Shown here piece by piece: positions 1-13,966 of a stretch of 64,000 bases of DNA (position 1 is its first letter; each line of letters starts with the position of its first letter). The DNA is taken from NCBI RefSeq assembly GCF_964204865.1, contig NC_135264.1, forward strand, positions 2,283,501 to 2,347,500. Direction: 5' to 3'. The notes under the pieces are model-generated. The model did no database searches, had not been told where the DNA came from, and was given only the letters and a program-made list of their open reading frames with translations. This DNA comes from Styela clava. Its lineage: Eukaryota; Chordata; Ascidiacea; Stolidobranchia; Styelidae. The translations under genes were made by a program, and so were the position numbers.

Positions 1-3000
1 TTACTACAATCATTTGATCATTGGGTATAAAATTTAAAACACGGGGCAGGATCTGTCTACATATTCTTTCGTGGACGGCTTCAAATAAATATTTATTAGA
101 CTGTTCTACGTTTATTGTAATAGGCCAGATTTTGAATGCCACGTTAAATAAGATTAAGTTTATCTCATCCTAACCGTTACAAAATAGCTCGAGTGTCGGA
201 AATGTGATCGACACTTTAAAACAAAAATCCAAATCATGATCTAAATATTCAGCCTTTCTCAACAATATTAGATCTGTATGAGTTTATGAACATTGACTTT
301 GAACAAATGTACTGATGTTTGGCATGGAACGACGCTAATGGAAAAAGGTTTTCTGTCGTGAAAGAACATTGCCACAAATTAATATATAAAAACATATTTA
401 CGAATGTGTGGGACGACGCCATAGCTTATCAAAGGGTTGCTTTCGAGAGCTCTCAGTGACAGCAAACACGTTCATATATAATAGGCCAGTTTATTTCTCT
501 TCTCAATTTTAGTATTGTAACTCGATTTTCGTCGATAAATGTCATATGTAAGGTCACAGCAGGACAATTGTTTACGAGGAATTATTTTCATGTTAAAAGG
601 TTACGTCTATTCAAAATATCAGCCTAGCGGTTACAAACTAACTATCTTGCAATAATAAATTAAGAGACAAACACGAATGGAACAAACTTTACAACTGAGA
701 AGAAAATGAGTTTTAGTCATCCATCCTTGACTTGCTTTTACTGATTCTGCCCAGTCTGTAGTCATAGCTCAGACATAAAACCCGGATGTGGCGTCTTTGT
801 TATCAGTAAAGAAATGTCTGGACTGTAAAATTCGCACGAAACTAAGTTTACTGTTGGCTAATTTGGGTTGTTATCAGACCAAGTCTTTTTTGCTATTTGC
901 TTTCCGAAGAACTCGCCATGACCATCAAAACTGACTCAAATAAAAAAAAAAATCGTTAAATTGTTCTGTTTACGTCATTACGATCATTATTGTTACTTCT
1001 ACCCTGTAAAGAAGAATAAAAACAAGCAGTAAAAAGAAATTCTGAAAGTGAATTGAAACGAAAAGGTAGCCATGGATGAGATTTCAACACTTACAAATGA
1101 TGAAAGTTAAGTATCTTCAGTCGCTTGTGATTAAAGTCTTTTTTAGAAATAAAACAAAAACTGAATGTTCATGTAAACTTCACTTCTTATGTGTGTGACA
1201 TATTGATACACATGCAATTTGCATTATTTACAATTTGATTTAATCCTTTTATGTTGGACAAATTTTTACCTTCTTGTACAAAGATTAAAACTTTTCTAAC
1301 AAATCTATATTTTAGCAGTTTGTTTTGGTTGAGAAGTCCGGATTCATAACTGTTTACGTTCGATGTAAATCATGAGGCGTCTTTACATTTTACTATTTAA
1401 AACAACTCAATTCATTTTTGGGAAGATGAGTGAAAATACGTTGGGTATTTGAAGTATCGATGAAGCTCAATTTAGTTACAGAACGATGAAGGGCTTGGTT
1501 GGAATTCGCCACGCAATGGCTGAAATTCGATATCCATTGGTTGAAAGAATTAATTCAAGACAACGAAAGTACAGAATCACCCAAATTCTATACCGTTAGG
1601 GTTGCCGACGATACACATTTTTTTTAAATAAAAGCACTTAAATCCGTGATTCAAAGTAAGGCTTAGAAATTTTCAAGCCAGAGTGACAACTGGATCAGGG
1701 GATATTGGAAAACGTCAAAATTTGTTAGCATTGCAGCGTTATCATCTTAAGATATGAAAATGTGGGTTGAATCTTAGATGTCGCGTGCAGGTGTATTGTT
1801 GAACTGTAATATTCATCACCAAACTTATGAATGATGAAACAATTATGACGACATAACATTGAAACGGTAATATCGCTTTCCCTGTTACAAGAATATATAT
1901 AGAAATGAGTTTAGTACCACCAACCATGGTGTATTTTGTCAGCAGGGTTAACAAATTTGGTTATTGAACTTTAAAATAAATCTTTTGATGTGGCTGACTT
2001 AATTAAAGACTATACCACGCTGTGCCACTTCACTTATTTGAGCTAATCTAGTGGGCGGTTTCAAAGACTTTGTAAATACTTTTCAAATTTAAATAAAGAT
2101 AATTCATTTTTCACTTTGTCCGTGTACAACTTCGACCTCTCAAAAATTTTTGTATTAAATGAAACCAGAACATCTTATCGATTGAAACATTTCGGCTTAT
2201 TGTAGTGAAAATTAATAACGTCGGTTCTCGGCCGGTATGTCCTCTTGAATATAGTAATTATTTCAATTTAATGACCCCAACCTTAATATATAAGTTCATG
2301 TGCACATATTAGGAATGAATCAACAAGCGCATCGATGAGCTTTTCCGAGATAATAGACTCCTATTTTTATTCGATGTAGTCCAGTTCGTGTCAGTTGTTT
2401 TATATGGCTTAAAATTATCTTCGATTACATTTCAAATGTGACGTCAAAGATGGTTACTTGTTTATGTGCGGGATCTCAAAATGGGTATAGCTGTGACGTC
2501 TTTTTGGCACAAAAACACCAGACCGATGGTTAAACAAGATTCTTCGTTAATTAGTGCAAATTAGGAATCCGAATTCACGATCCAGGAATTCGTTAAAAGC
2601 ACATCGATGTAAAATTAAAATTGACGTTTTCTCTCCGAGTACATTAAACTCATTCAAATTATAAATAATATATCCATTAGATCAACACTAAGTGGGTATT
2701 TGGACTCGAAAACACCAAACATAATTTGTTCACAACTTTGTTTTTGGTTTTGCTTGTGAAATAAATCGAACTTGAAACCTACCGCAGTTGAATCAATCAG
2801 AGAGCTACCACATAAAGGCTGGGTATTTTTCACTTCATGGATTATTGTGATCACTAACATATATATCTGAGTGGGAAGCGACAATAAAGCCACACCCCCT
2901 CGATACTGGAATCGGGTATTATGACGTCAAGCTTTCTGGTATCATGACGTCTTATCATAACTTTGAGCCACGCAATTTGTTTGAATTTTTAAGTTATTAC

Positions 3001-4855
3001 CAAATATATTTGCGCGATGAGTGCAGGAATCTCACCTATAATTGCGATTCAAGCATTTCACGGGAACCCAATATGCCGTAACAATTTATTTGTTATGTTG
3101 TATGCATATTTAAAATATTACGTTATAATAAGACGCCACTATTTTTTTTATTAAATGAGAGGTACTGCCTAATGGAATTTGGGCACTGGTTGTGATTAAC
3201 GCCTTTTCGTCATTAAATAGTTAACATATTGAAAGTGTCACGTGCCAAAGGATACGCGAACAAACTGATTTGTTACTAGGGAAACTGATATGAAACTTTA
3301 ACGACACCGTTTGATGGCTGATTCTCGAAAGAGTGTCAATGGCAAATTTTATCGAAGTGGTATTTGAGATTACAGATAACCAAAACAAAAGTAGATTTAT
3401 ACTAGATGGGCATCTGGGTATAGAAAAATAGAAATGCGTGGCAGTCAGATAATAGAAATATATACATATATCAAAAAGAACACATTTCGGGCAAATGACG
3501 TACACACCTCACCAATGCATGTACACGCATGAATAAACAAATAGAGATCTTGTACATTCGTTATACAGCTTTGCGGTAGAAAATCATCATTCTCTTATTT
3601 CGCTTTATATTCGTTCGTTTCTCTGCGGTGATCTTTTTCATTTTGCACCATATTGTGCCAATTTCCGTTCATCCATTTTTGACTAGCGGTTTAGAGTAAA
3701 ACGATATCTAGCTAAACATAATTCTCCTTACGGTGAAAACTATCGTTCATGTTTCGTGTTATTTCCACAACATCTATTATTTATTATTTCATATCCAAAT
3801 GTGGGCCATGAATGTCTTCCTTTATTTGGTGCACATCGTTCATTTTCATCTAGTTATATCACAGAGCAATCATTTTACTGTCACTTGCAACGCACAGTTA
3901 TTATTCATTCAAATTGTTCCAAGTTTCAAGTTACATCGAAAAGCACCGACTGATTCTGTTTCAAAATAAGTTTGAATAAACAAACTACTGGCTTTTGATT
4001 GTGTTTATACAGCATGTTTTCAAGAATGTTTAAATCATTTTTTTGATTGTTGTTTTATTCCAGATTACATACGACTATAGAATATGCAATTCTGATTTAT
4101 GACGGCACATATGGTTATGGATATATTTTAACTTTCGGCAAATAATGTTGCATAAAAACAGGGTATTAGGCTTTTAATAATTGAGCTATTATTAGAAGCA
4201 CTATTAAAACTCTCTATGTTTAAAGAAATCAATATATTCGGAAAAACCCTCGGGTGAAAATAGCAAAATTATTATTCGTTGCAAAAGGCTGTATATATGT
4301 ATCATTCCTATTATGAATAAATAAATTGCTATGATAGAAGGTAATCGCAGTGAAAGGGATGCAAGATGTAAAGAGAGAAAATGTGACACTTTACACTCAT
4401 TCTCTGCTTTTAGGATAATAATATTGAATTAAATATTCAATTAAATTTTTATCCTAATTTTCAGGTGAGAGTATTTTCTAATAGTGGGTGTTATGGCGTC
4501 AGTATATGATACGAATTCAAAAATCCCCAATTCTGTGATTATGTAAATTGCCATTGTTTTTAAAAACTTGTGGATGGCTCGTACTATTCTCCCTAACGAA
4601 CATTAAAATCTATAAAGCTTTGTCACAAACAATATGGTAATGCACATTGCAATAGCTAGCAATAAAGCGCCATGCTATACTTTCACGTACCAATCCCCTA
4701 TTTAACAGAGACTATCGCGACAAATATATATTATTCCACATATATCAGTCAAGCTTGTTCTTACATGAAATGTACTTACCGCTTGACATCTTACCACAGG
4801 GGAATCGCGAAATTGAATTAGCACAATTCTGTTTTTCTTTTTTGTGTGTGCTGAT
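1..4855. other. non-coding stretch, no gene recognised
   Basis: AT-rich sequence with stop codons in every frame and only short chance open frames. I see no run of splice-bounded exons, RNA gene, or clear transposon end. Remnants too old to recognise by eye may be present. Confidence 0.5.
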
Positions 4856-4857
4856 AC

Positions 4858-4978
4858 GACCGGAAAATTTGAGGTATTTAAAAAAAAATTGAATTTGTGG
4901 TCGATCAGAACCAGTCAGACACGCGTAATGAAACGCTATTATTTGATTACGGTTACGACGGAAACGCTATTGACATTT
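4858..4978. repeat. dispersed repeat, copy 1
   Basis: A block of about 110 bp beginning CCGGAAAATTTGAGGTATTT matches, with substitutions, the reverse complement of about 27,300-27,410. Shared landmarks are the AATTGAATTTGTGG block and the following ATCAGAACCA. Family unknown. Confidence 0.55.
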
Positions 4979-5164
4979 ACATAGCTTCAAACAAAAAGTA
5001 AAGATTTCACTGCATTATCACAATTTCGATATTTTTATGTTAAAATGTGAGAAGATATTGTGAATTATTTACCTGACTATGTCTTAGGTTGTGGAACTGA
5101 AAGTCCAGAAAGCCCTGGTAATGAGATTATGTAAAACGCCTTTCATAAATGTTAGACATCCTAT

Positions 5165-5438
5165 TAGTCCGGCAGATAAGGGGCCTTTTTGGGCCCAACC
5201 TTGTATTCAGACATAAAGTTTTTTTTATTTGTGATTATTCATCTTGGGGTTATTGCCCATCATTTCTACATGGGTGTGGAGTTTGCAGCCTTGAGCAATT
5301 TTTTTTGCGGCTTGATATATGTATTAGTGTTTTTCATCAAATCTGTGCACCATAATGGCGCACAACCTGAAACCTAACATGTTACAGTACTATGTTCAGG
5401 TTGCGCGCCATCTTGGTGCACAAACTACGGGAGGACCA
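5165..5438. mobile_element. MITE-like element, 'GTACC' family copy A
   Basis: Carries the subterminal signature GCGCACAACCTGAA ... TTCAGGTTGCGCGCCATCTT and ends near GGTGCACAAACTACGGGAGG. The rest of the block (AGTCCGGCAGA ... CAGACATAAAG ... GAGCAATTTTTTTTGCGG) matches 7,772-8,014 in inverted orientation, so the two are copies of one non-coding element. The GTAC-type subrepeats are shared with a family of at least eight copies in this window. No coding capacity. Confidence 0.7.
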
Positions 5439-7771
5439 AATTTACTAGGAAATAAAAATCAATAACTTTTAGGTATTTTCTGAACCCAGCTTTGGGTCGC
5501 GACCCATATATATGGAAATACTGTTGAAACAAACGCGTAAAATAAAGAGTACTATTTCAAAATACCCGCTTTTGTTTCAATTAACAATACAAGCCTGCTA
5601 ATGCTAGTCAATTATTTGCTAGTAAGGATTGTTATGCAGCGGGATGATCACGACGATGCAGTGAAAGATAATGCTATCACGAGTACAAAAATGAGAAAAT
5701 TGCTACATTTTATAGTATATCCCTGGGAAAGTATGTAGTTCATTCTTATGTTCAATGCCAATGCTTTTCAAACTACCAAAGACTCTCAACACTTTTGCTT
5801 CTTCTCTTCTATAAAAATACATTGTTATTATATATTCGCATTTCCATCTGTTTGTTCGTGCTCCCAGATAACCGATCAGTGGCCTCCAAGGAGGCCGGGG
5901 TCCCCTTTTAGGAAATCCTGTCATAAACTATAAGAGGCTACCGTGCTTCTCGTGCTTGTTGTCATACTGTCCCTCGAATTCAGCTAAAACAAAAAAGTCA
6001 CGAAAACGGGTTTTAGATTTTATGATTTCATTGTTATTCTCGACAATGAAGGATATACATACAGGTGATAAAATGCCGAGTTATTCCAACAGCATGATCA
6101 TGTTTTGCAACTTACAACCAATATTTTATATGTAACTTTGTTTGACAAAGCCCCAAGGCCAAGAGATCTGAATACAAATATCAAAAATGTGAGGCCAAAA
6201 ACGTTACACTACAACATAGCCAAATGTGCTGTATTTACGATAGATAACAGGTTTACCAAAAAGCATTACATGAAAAATGGTAACATAGAGATCAATTTAG
6301 CAATATCTACTTAGGACTTGGCGATATGCATCTGTTGATGATTTTATCTGTTTGTTTCGGAAGTTTCATGACAGAATTAATTGTGGTTGTTGGAGATGTT
6401 TCAAAAATAAAGGTTGAATGAAGAAAGGTCTGACAAAATGTCAAGGTTTGAGAGTAGTAGAGAAGTGGAAAAAATACTCCCGTGTGTTCTTCATTTGATA
6501 ACCACGACACAGAACTTCTCCGATAAATATACGCAGCAATTGCAAGAGGCAGAAATGCCAAGATGGAATTCCATCGCATTGCAAACCAATATTAGCGATT
6601 CTCAGATATATTCGCGCATTCCCATCACAACAGCGTGGAAAAGATTATACCTATCTACACACTTGAAAAACTATGTCAGATGAGCGTCATATTATTGAAT
6701 ATCAGTAAAGGAATAGTGCAATGTGAATAGACATATATAAGGCGTAACTTTCAGTAATATGCATCAAATAATCGTATTAGGGAATATATATTTAAAAACA
6801 TTTCGTAACGCCAACCGCAGTCCAAAACTTTTTGTCTCTGACTGAGCTTAGATACCAATTGGCACTCATGTAAACTGGTAAGAGGCACGCGATGGAGCAG
6901 ATAATATGAGTATCCATCCCCCAGCTATCATTTGAGTAGGTACTGCTGTTTTTATTGCAGATGATACTGTTTTTTTGTATTAAAGATTTACTGGCATCAC
7001 CGATTTAATGATGTCAAGTGATGGATATAAATAAACCATTTGAAAACCAACACGCAGTATTACAAAACTAACTTCCAACACGCGGTTTGAATGAATAAAA
7101 AAGCTGAAACTAGTATTCTTTAAAACAGCATACAAATTCTATTGAACGAAATCATACACAAAAGCTCGTCAAAAACCTATAGCTCAATAAACAAGTGGAA
7201 TTTGATGCATGTTCGCAAAAATGTGCGCGTGACTATACGTACAACCAAAGCACGCAGGAAAATGGGTGTGATGTACTAGTGATCAAAATGTTTGACTCAA
7301 CTATGTTGGCGTAACAGGTGCACATCTCGGTTTCGCATACGCTTACCTTTTATCTCCACAAGGATATATTAATTTGGCCAAAGTCAATGCTACACACCTG
7401 AAAGGTTCCGGTTCTTCCAAAAGAAAACACGTTACACATCGTTAGGTACCAGTGGATGGTTTTACATGGCCTTGTTCGGAGTGAAAGACGAGGTCGAATA
7501 TTCCAATCCATTTCAACTAATAAAATATTTCCCAAGTTCCTAAGCTTTAAGCAGGAAAACGAAATGCCCGCAGCAACACAAATGTAGTTTGACGAGCGCA
7601 AAGGAAAATGGCTATACACAAGATGCTGTCGATGGATCTTAGCTTATATTAGTGAAATAAACTACCATTTATTCTACTAAAATTGAATTTCTGACATTGT
7701 AAGGAGATGCAATGTTACTATGTATTCAAAACTAACCCATGTAGTTAGGAAATAATTGTTTTTAACGAAAA
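5439..7771. other. non-coding stretch, no gene recognised
   Basis: Contains short open frames, for example about 6,414-6,683 (+), with no recognisable domain and no convincing splice partners. I found no RNA gene or transposon terminus here. Confidence 0.45.
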
Positions 7772-8014
7772 GGTGCTCTCGAAGTATTCATACCAAGATG
7801 GCGCACAACCTGAACATTGCATGTGTACCAGGTTAGGATTCAGGTTGTGCTTCATCTTGGTACGAATACTTGAAATCCATCTAAAAAAATTGCTCAACAT
7901 TATATACTCCACACCCACCTGGGTATCATTATTTTTGTCATCGACATTGTATCTAAACAATAAAAAAAACTTTATGTCCCAAAACAATGTTAAGACCCGA
8001 TTCTGCCGGACTAT
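7772..8014. mobile_element. MITE-like element, 'GTACC' family copy B (inverted relative to copy A)
   Basis: Starts GGTGCTCTCGAAGTATTCAT and contains CCAAGATGGCGCACAACCTG and an inverted TTCAGGTTGTGCTTCATCTT, followed by an internal part matching copy A in reverse. It ends at TTCTGCCGGACTAT, the counterpart of AGTCCGGCAG in copy A. Non-coding. Confidence 0.7.
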
Positions 8015-8209
8015 ATCTATGAGGATTATAAACCTTTTTATTCTGAGAATCTATCAAATTCCAAATTTCTTATATGCATGAGGGTTATTATTGCAGATCA
8101 AATACCGTGCGTACTTTTTCTAAAATATTAATTTCCTTATTATGATGTAGATGCGGTGTGAACGACTTTTAGCTGCAGGTTTGAAATTTAATGTACCGTT
8201 TAAAAATTG

Positions 8210-8328
8210 AGTCAATATGGTCCAATTTCCGAGAATTTAGATATACCGACACAAATTCATAGCAAAATCCAAAATGTTATTAAACAGAGTGATTCATGGC
8301 GGAATTTCCTCTTCAGGTAAAAAACACT
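8210..8328. repeat. dispersed repeat, second family, copy 1
   Basis: Contains GATTCATGGCGGAATTTCCT followed by CTTCAGGT. Together with the upstream TTGAGTCAATATGGTCCAAT this matches the reverse complement of about 26,835-26,985. Function and family unknown. Confidence 0.6.
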
Positions 8329-9252
8329 CGATTGGTGCTAGCATGACTCAGATACAATCATCTTCCTGGATTACCTTTTTAAGCGAATCACAACTCCATG
8401 CCAAACGGTCACGCTCATTTGTATTGAAATCTGACTTCTAAATAAGCACAGGCTGTCCACCTGCAAACATTACTGAAGCATGGACTCACGTGACTGATAA
8501 GCGGTATATTAGTCCGCAGAATGTGGTTTTATTCTCCAGTGGGCAACTGTCGAAAGTTAGCAATACCTCAGAGATCTGAAAGGTTGAGTAAAATTTTTAT
8601 AACAATAAAATAGCATTTTAATAAGATGCAAACGGTGCTAATTTTAAAATCATGAATTTCAAAAATAAATAACCATACATATTTATTTGTTATACGTTTG
8701 CGTAAAAATGCGTTTCGGTGTTTATATAATTGTAATTCTACCAGAATTCGTGGAAAATGATTGTTCAAGAAGTTTTCACTGTAAAACATTTCACAATGTT
8801 ACCACACGTTTAAGTTTTTACTGAATGATATTAAAAATGTGGTTGAATTATCCTTGATATCAATATCCTAAATGTTTTGTTTAAAAAAACGTATTCAAGA
8901 AATTTTCAAAATCAATTTATTGAAAAATAATTATTGAAAATATCAGAATTTTGTTTTGTTTCATACAGTATATCCCATGATTATTTCTCCTGTTTTAAAA
9001 CCTTGGCACTCTTCCTAAGGTGGAAAATATCGCACACGAACATCCTGTAAGTAAGTGTTTTTCGCTCATCTGATCTTGATTATACATTCCAATCGCTACA
9101 AGCGTGTCAGGGTACGTTCAGTAAACACGCGAGATATCATACGCTTACAGCTGATCTCTACAAAAGGGAAGGTTTTCGTCGAGTTCCAGCAGTGCGTGAA
9201 GGACGTCTGAGCCGGGGTTATTGCGCCGAGTTCAGTGTGCTCAGACGAGGAA
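8329..9252. other. upstream region of the receptor-like gene
   Basis: No coding exon seen. The last ~120 bp before the ATG at 9,253 are less AT-rich than their surroundings and probably contain the 5' UTR and promoter, but I cannot point to a specific element. Confidence 0.35.
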
Positions 9253-12200
9253 ATGTGCAGGACTTCGGATCGTTCAAAATTTATCGTTTTCTCGATATTC
9301 TTTGTGATTTGTCGACTTTGCTTCGGCCTTTCAACAGAATGGATGTATTTGCCAACACATTTTAATTAGTCCAGTAGGGAATAGTTGCCTTAGAAGTGTT
9401 CTATGTGCGACCATATCGAACCAACGTAAACGAGTGTCGTAGCTGATAAACCGTAAAGATTTTCGATGCTTTCATTCAAAAATTGAATATCAGAACTTGC
9501 ACAGTTACCGGCAAACTAGTCATCAAATAAAGTAACACTAACGCTTATGCTCAGTATTCGTATGGTCTTTAAGATTTAGTCAGAGTAGTAAGATTTTAAT
9601 AATACGTCATGAACAACAATTTGGCTCGGGATTTGTAACGTTTTTATTTGGACGTATAATTCCAGAATAATCCATTTGCAAGCGTGTTACGTTCTTGCAA
9701 CGAGACAGATATATCGATATATAGCTTGTTTCTAAATGAAATGAATTTACAATAATTAAGTGTAATATCGATTATTATAGTGAAGAAAAGTTGTTATTTA
9801 TAAGAAACATGATTCATCAAGAACACTACATTTTTGTTTCGAAAGTTCTTTGGGTATGTCTTATAGATATTAAAGAAAGCATTAGAAAGTGACGCGTAGA
9901 GGTATTAATAATTCCCACGACTGTCCCTAGGATGTAAACTAGCAGCAAATAAAGGTATATAGTCAAATTGATTGTTGTTTGTGGTATATTATAAACAGTA
10001 TATCTCCTATGGCTCTATGTATGAATACTTGGTTAGAACTACTTAAAAATTTAGGACAAGCGATTATCAACTGAAAGATGTCTACGAGATTTGATATTGA
10101 CATAGTTTTTTTAGATTATAACCTCAACATACTGAGAAAATAATCATCGCATCGCATTCGAATATCTTTGACACAAAACCTGGAAGCTAGTTCAAGCCAA
10201 ACTTGCTTAATCTTGCGAAAAAATGAATTAACTCATCTTCGGCTATACAATATTACTATACATTATTTACGGCGTGATTTAATCCATAAATGGCCCGAAA
10301 TGCATACTTCAGCGTTGAGCCCAAGCCAATTTTCCCCCAAAGGTAGAAGATTCCAAGTTTGTAGAAAGGTTCGCCTACTACATTTCCCTCTAGATCAGTG
10401 CACTTTTAGAATCTGTATTTTGTTCAATTTATATCTGTACATATGAATATACTTTGATAAACATGTTCAAAATATTTTGTACAGAATATTTAACGCAGAG
10501 TATCACATTGCTAAATTAGTTCTGAAAAGAGAGCGAATATAATGAAACCGCCTGTTCGCTTTAGTTTGATATTTGTTATTTGGTGTTCCGTGATTCATCT
10601 TCCAGTAGGCCACAAAATGATGAGTGTTACATAAAGCCAGAATGTCAATACAAAGGAAATATGTGCGACATGAACCCGATAGATTGTGAATTTCAAAAAT
10701 TGTATGAGGAAGGTGGGTATGATGTTTTTCATTTTCGTTGAGGTTATAAACTACGATTACTTTGAGGCATTTCAATAGCAAAACATTCATATTGTATTTC
10801 ACATCCCGAATTATTATAATTTTAATTCATTCATTAAGGTTGCTTGGCAGCATGTAAGGGATTATCCTATAAACAACTTTACAAACCAAGACAAGATGTG
10901 CAATTCTGGGTAAATACGACAAGGCCTTCATGGTATGCCAAGAACCTAACATTTACCATCGTATCGTAAGTTCATGTTTGTATTCTACATGTAGTATTTA
11001 CATCCAAGTAATAGTCGAATATGTAATAAGATTTTGTTTTTGTCCAACAATAACAACTTTTATTTTATTTTCATAATATATGAGGACGTTACATTTTAGA
11101 ATTATAAAAAACAACTGGACAACAATTCCCGATTGTTGTGGAGTGAAATGGAACGAGTTTTGCACTTTGCCACGTATGGCCGAAGAAGAAGTATTCATGA
11201 TCATCATACCACTCATTAGAGACACGTTTTGTTACTTCGAAATACAGGGTAATGTAAAGATTTTTATCACAAACCGCTCAACATACGCGATTCTATTTCA
11301 AAGAACGGTCGCCCGTAACATAAAATTTGATAAAATGAATATATATTGTAAAAGTTATTTTTAATTGTAAAATTAAATCTTTGCGTGGTTTTGTGATTTA
11401 TATCTAAGTTCATCCACAGAATTCAACATCGAAACAACTTCGCATGAGTGGTGTGACGATGTGGTGAAGATAGAATGTCTCTGTGAAGTAAGTGGGGAAA
11501 TATATTTCTTGAAAAAACATGAGGATGCCAGCACGGACAGGTTCCAACTCAAAGTAGAGTAAGTGCAAACTACTATGATGGGGCATATTTATTTGATAGA
11601 AATTAGTTAATTAGATTCAATAAATTCGATTGTTACATAACAACATTAAACCACGCCATTAGCCTAACAGTCGTATTATTTGTACGGTAATTTGAATGAC
11701 ATCATAATGATATTATCACTCTTTAGACGTTACTGCTTTTTCGAAGCTGCGAAATCTTATCTTGCGTATGGTCGACACTATGAAGACAATGAGTTTGTAA
11801 CTCACAATAAAAATTTCACGTTGATTGAAACGACTGAAGAAGTTGAATGGGAAAATAATTCAATCAATTGTACAATAAATGGAAAAGTTTCTGATATCGA
11901 ATCTTTGCTGCATAACAAAACTACGAAGAAAGGAAATGCTTTGTGTTGGTTCTCAAAGGTGTCTGGTGTGTGGAATCCTACTTCAACTTGTAAACTACTC
12001 ACGGCGATATCTGGTATATATTGCTTTTTTTCTGCGGATTGTATTATGTTGTTTATATAAACAAACGTCCAAAACTAATGAATGAAAAACACTCGTTCGG
12101 ACAATCTTACAAGTGTTTATAATTTTCATCGAAGTGGATGATATTTCGAATCTTTTCACTGACTGATACACTATTTTATTTAGATGACGAAACATCAACA

Positions 12201-13966
12201 ACCAAACTAATTATTGTTATTGGGGTTGTTGTCGCCGTTGCCCTTCTCATATTTATCATCCTTTTCTTCTGGTTATATAAAACAAAAATACAGAAATGCT
12301 TTCCCTCCTACAAGGAAACTCAAAGAGAAATATCCGTGAGTACATTCGTAACTAGATTTATTTAGAAATAAACTCCTCTCAATCACTACAGTATAGTATT
12401 TTTAAGAGGAAATGAGACAAAGTAAAAAAAGTAAGGAAATGAGACAAAGTAAAAAAAGACTGTAATTGAATAGCATACGGCCAAGTTCTTACCGCAGACC
12501 CCGATGTGACATCCAGCACCCTTGCATGTATTTTGAAAAGGATTTTTAGGTAGCAAAATAGAACAAGACTCAAAGAAACACCACTGGTCAAAATATTCAA
12601 GAACTATTAAAAAAATGATTCATGTTACTAATTCATCTAGTCATTATTCAAAGCAAGCAGATATTTTTAATTTGCTCCCGTTGTGCGAAACTTTTCAAAA
12701 ATCACTGATTCTCATCTGCAAAGTTTAAAATCATGTATGACAATATTGTATCGCCATTTTTATAAATATATTCAGGAAAAACAGCTGTTCGAAATTGAAG
12801 AAAAGCAGAATTTCTTGCCAGATAATACAGTTATACGTAACCGTAGTGCAGGAGAGCAAGCTGACCGAATTTGTTTTGCAGGTATGCTTTCAAATATAAG
12901 ATGATTTCTGGATTTTTTAAATGAAATATACATATTTCCTGAACTATGAAGTTTATGAGGACCGTAGCTATATTTCACAATTTTTTTATATGCAAACTCG
13001 AATTGTGACAAACTTCATTAGCTTATTATTTGGTTTGAAACGTTTTACTACTTTTTAGATCATCAACACGAAGAAATCTGCAAAATTACCAGAACAGAAG
13101 CAAAAACTGCGCGCCCTGCCAGTGATATTCGCAATGAAGTTGACTCCGGATTTGGCAACGACCTGGATTACATATCGCCAACAGATTTACAGAATGGAGT
13201 CTATTCTTTTTCGAATCGAAAACATAATACATCATTTGATCAGTCGAATGAGAGCACAGTTGCATTAAACCATGAAACTGGAAATTATATGGCTATCCAT
13301 TCATTTAAAAACATATCCTCGCTGGTCGACGAAGGTGAAACTATATCCCCTTCAAATATTGGTAATTCTAATGACCAATATGATTCGGGATTCGATAATA
13401 AATATGACCAAATATTATCAAAAGAACCTCAACACAAACTAGAGGTGAATATGAACCTGGCAAGTACTTTTTCCAATGATGAAAACTTAAGTGTGCATGA
13501 CAAAGGTTTTCAAATCATAACGGCACCGGACCAAAATAAGTTCGCGAAAGACATAGAAGCTTTTCAAATTTTGACCGATTGTGAAGAACAATACACTACA
13601 AAAAATGAATTTCGAAACAGAATTTCGGCGAATAGACCCGAGACAAAGATTCAAAAACGATTAATAACTGATGACTTTGATATTGGAAATACAACTTTGA
13701 GTTTGCCACAACGAAGTTCCACTTCCAGCACCGACACTGATTGTGGATCAGAGAAAAGTAATAATATTTTATTTAAAAGAAAATGTTCGAGCGAAAACGA
13801 CATTGTGCAATACGTGAAAACGTCAAGAGCAGTTGATACTGGGTTTGAATGCGAAGATTTAGAAAATGAAGTGTATGATCAACAAGATCATGAGATACAC
13901 CTCATTGACGATGGTTATATGAGCAAAGAAATGAAGCCATATGAAGTAACGTCATTCCGAGCTTAG
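9253..13966 (+). CDS. single-pass type I membrane receptor-like protein, family unknown (9 exons, 688 aa)
   Basis: Exons read as 9253-9344, 10606-10712, 10839-10965, 11100-11248, 11420-11558, 11727-12013, 12184-12335, 12776-12881 and 13059-13966. Every boundary is AG/GT and the phases (2,1,2,1,2,1,0,1) join without a stop, giving 2,067 nt. The start was chosen because it yields a typical signal peptide (hydrophobic core FIVFSIFFVICRLCFGL, cleavage around residue 27). Residues ~28-304 are extracellular, cysteine-rich, with N-glycosylation sequons such as NTT, NLT, NWT, NFT and NKT. Residues ~309-332 are a clear membrane helix followed by YKTK. The ~355-residue cytoplasmic tail is acidic, Ser/Asn/Asp-rich, without a kinase, TIR, SEFIR or death domain. 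It repeats D-x-G-F at 415, 495, 534 and 646 and has tyrosines in acidic context. No WSXWS box or Ig/EGF signature was seen. A lineage-specific immune or cytokine-type receptor is possible, but that is inference. Confidence 0.82.
12408..12462. repeat. short direct repeat in intron 7 of the receptor-like gene
   Basis: The string GAAATGAGACAAAGTAAAAA occurs twice, about 27 bp apart. A local duplication with no evident role. Confidence 0.8.

Noticed and set aside
9253-12335. IL-17-receptor or class I cytokine-receptor identity for the receptor-like gene
   Set aside because: No SEFIR domain, no WSXWS box and no convincing fibronectin type III pattern; naming it would be a guess.
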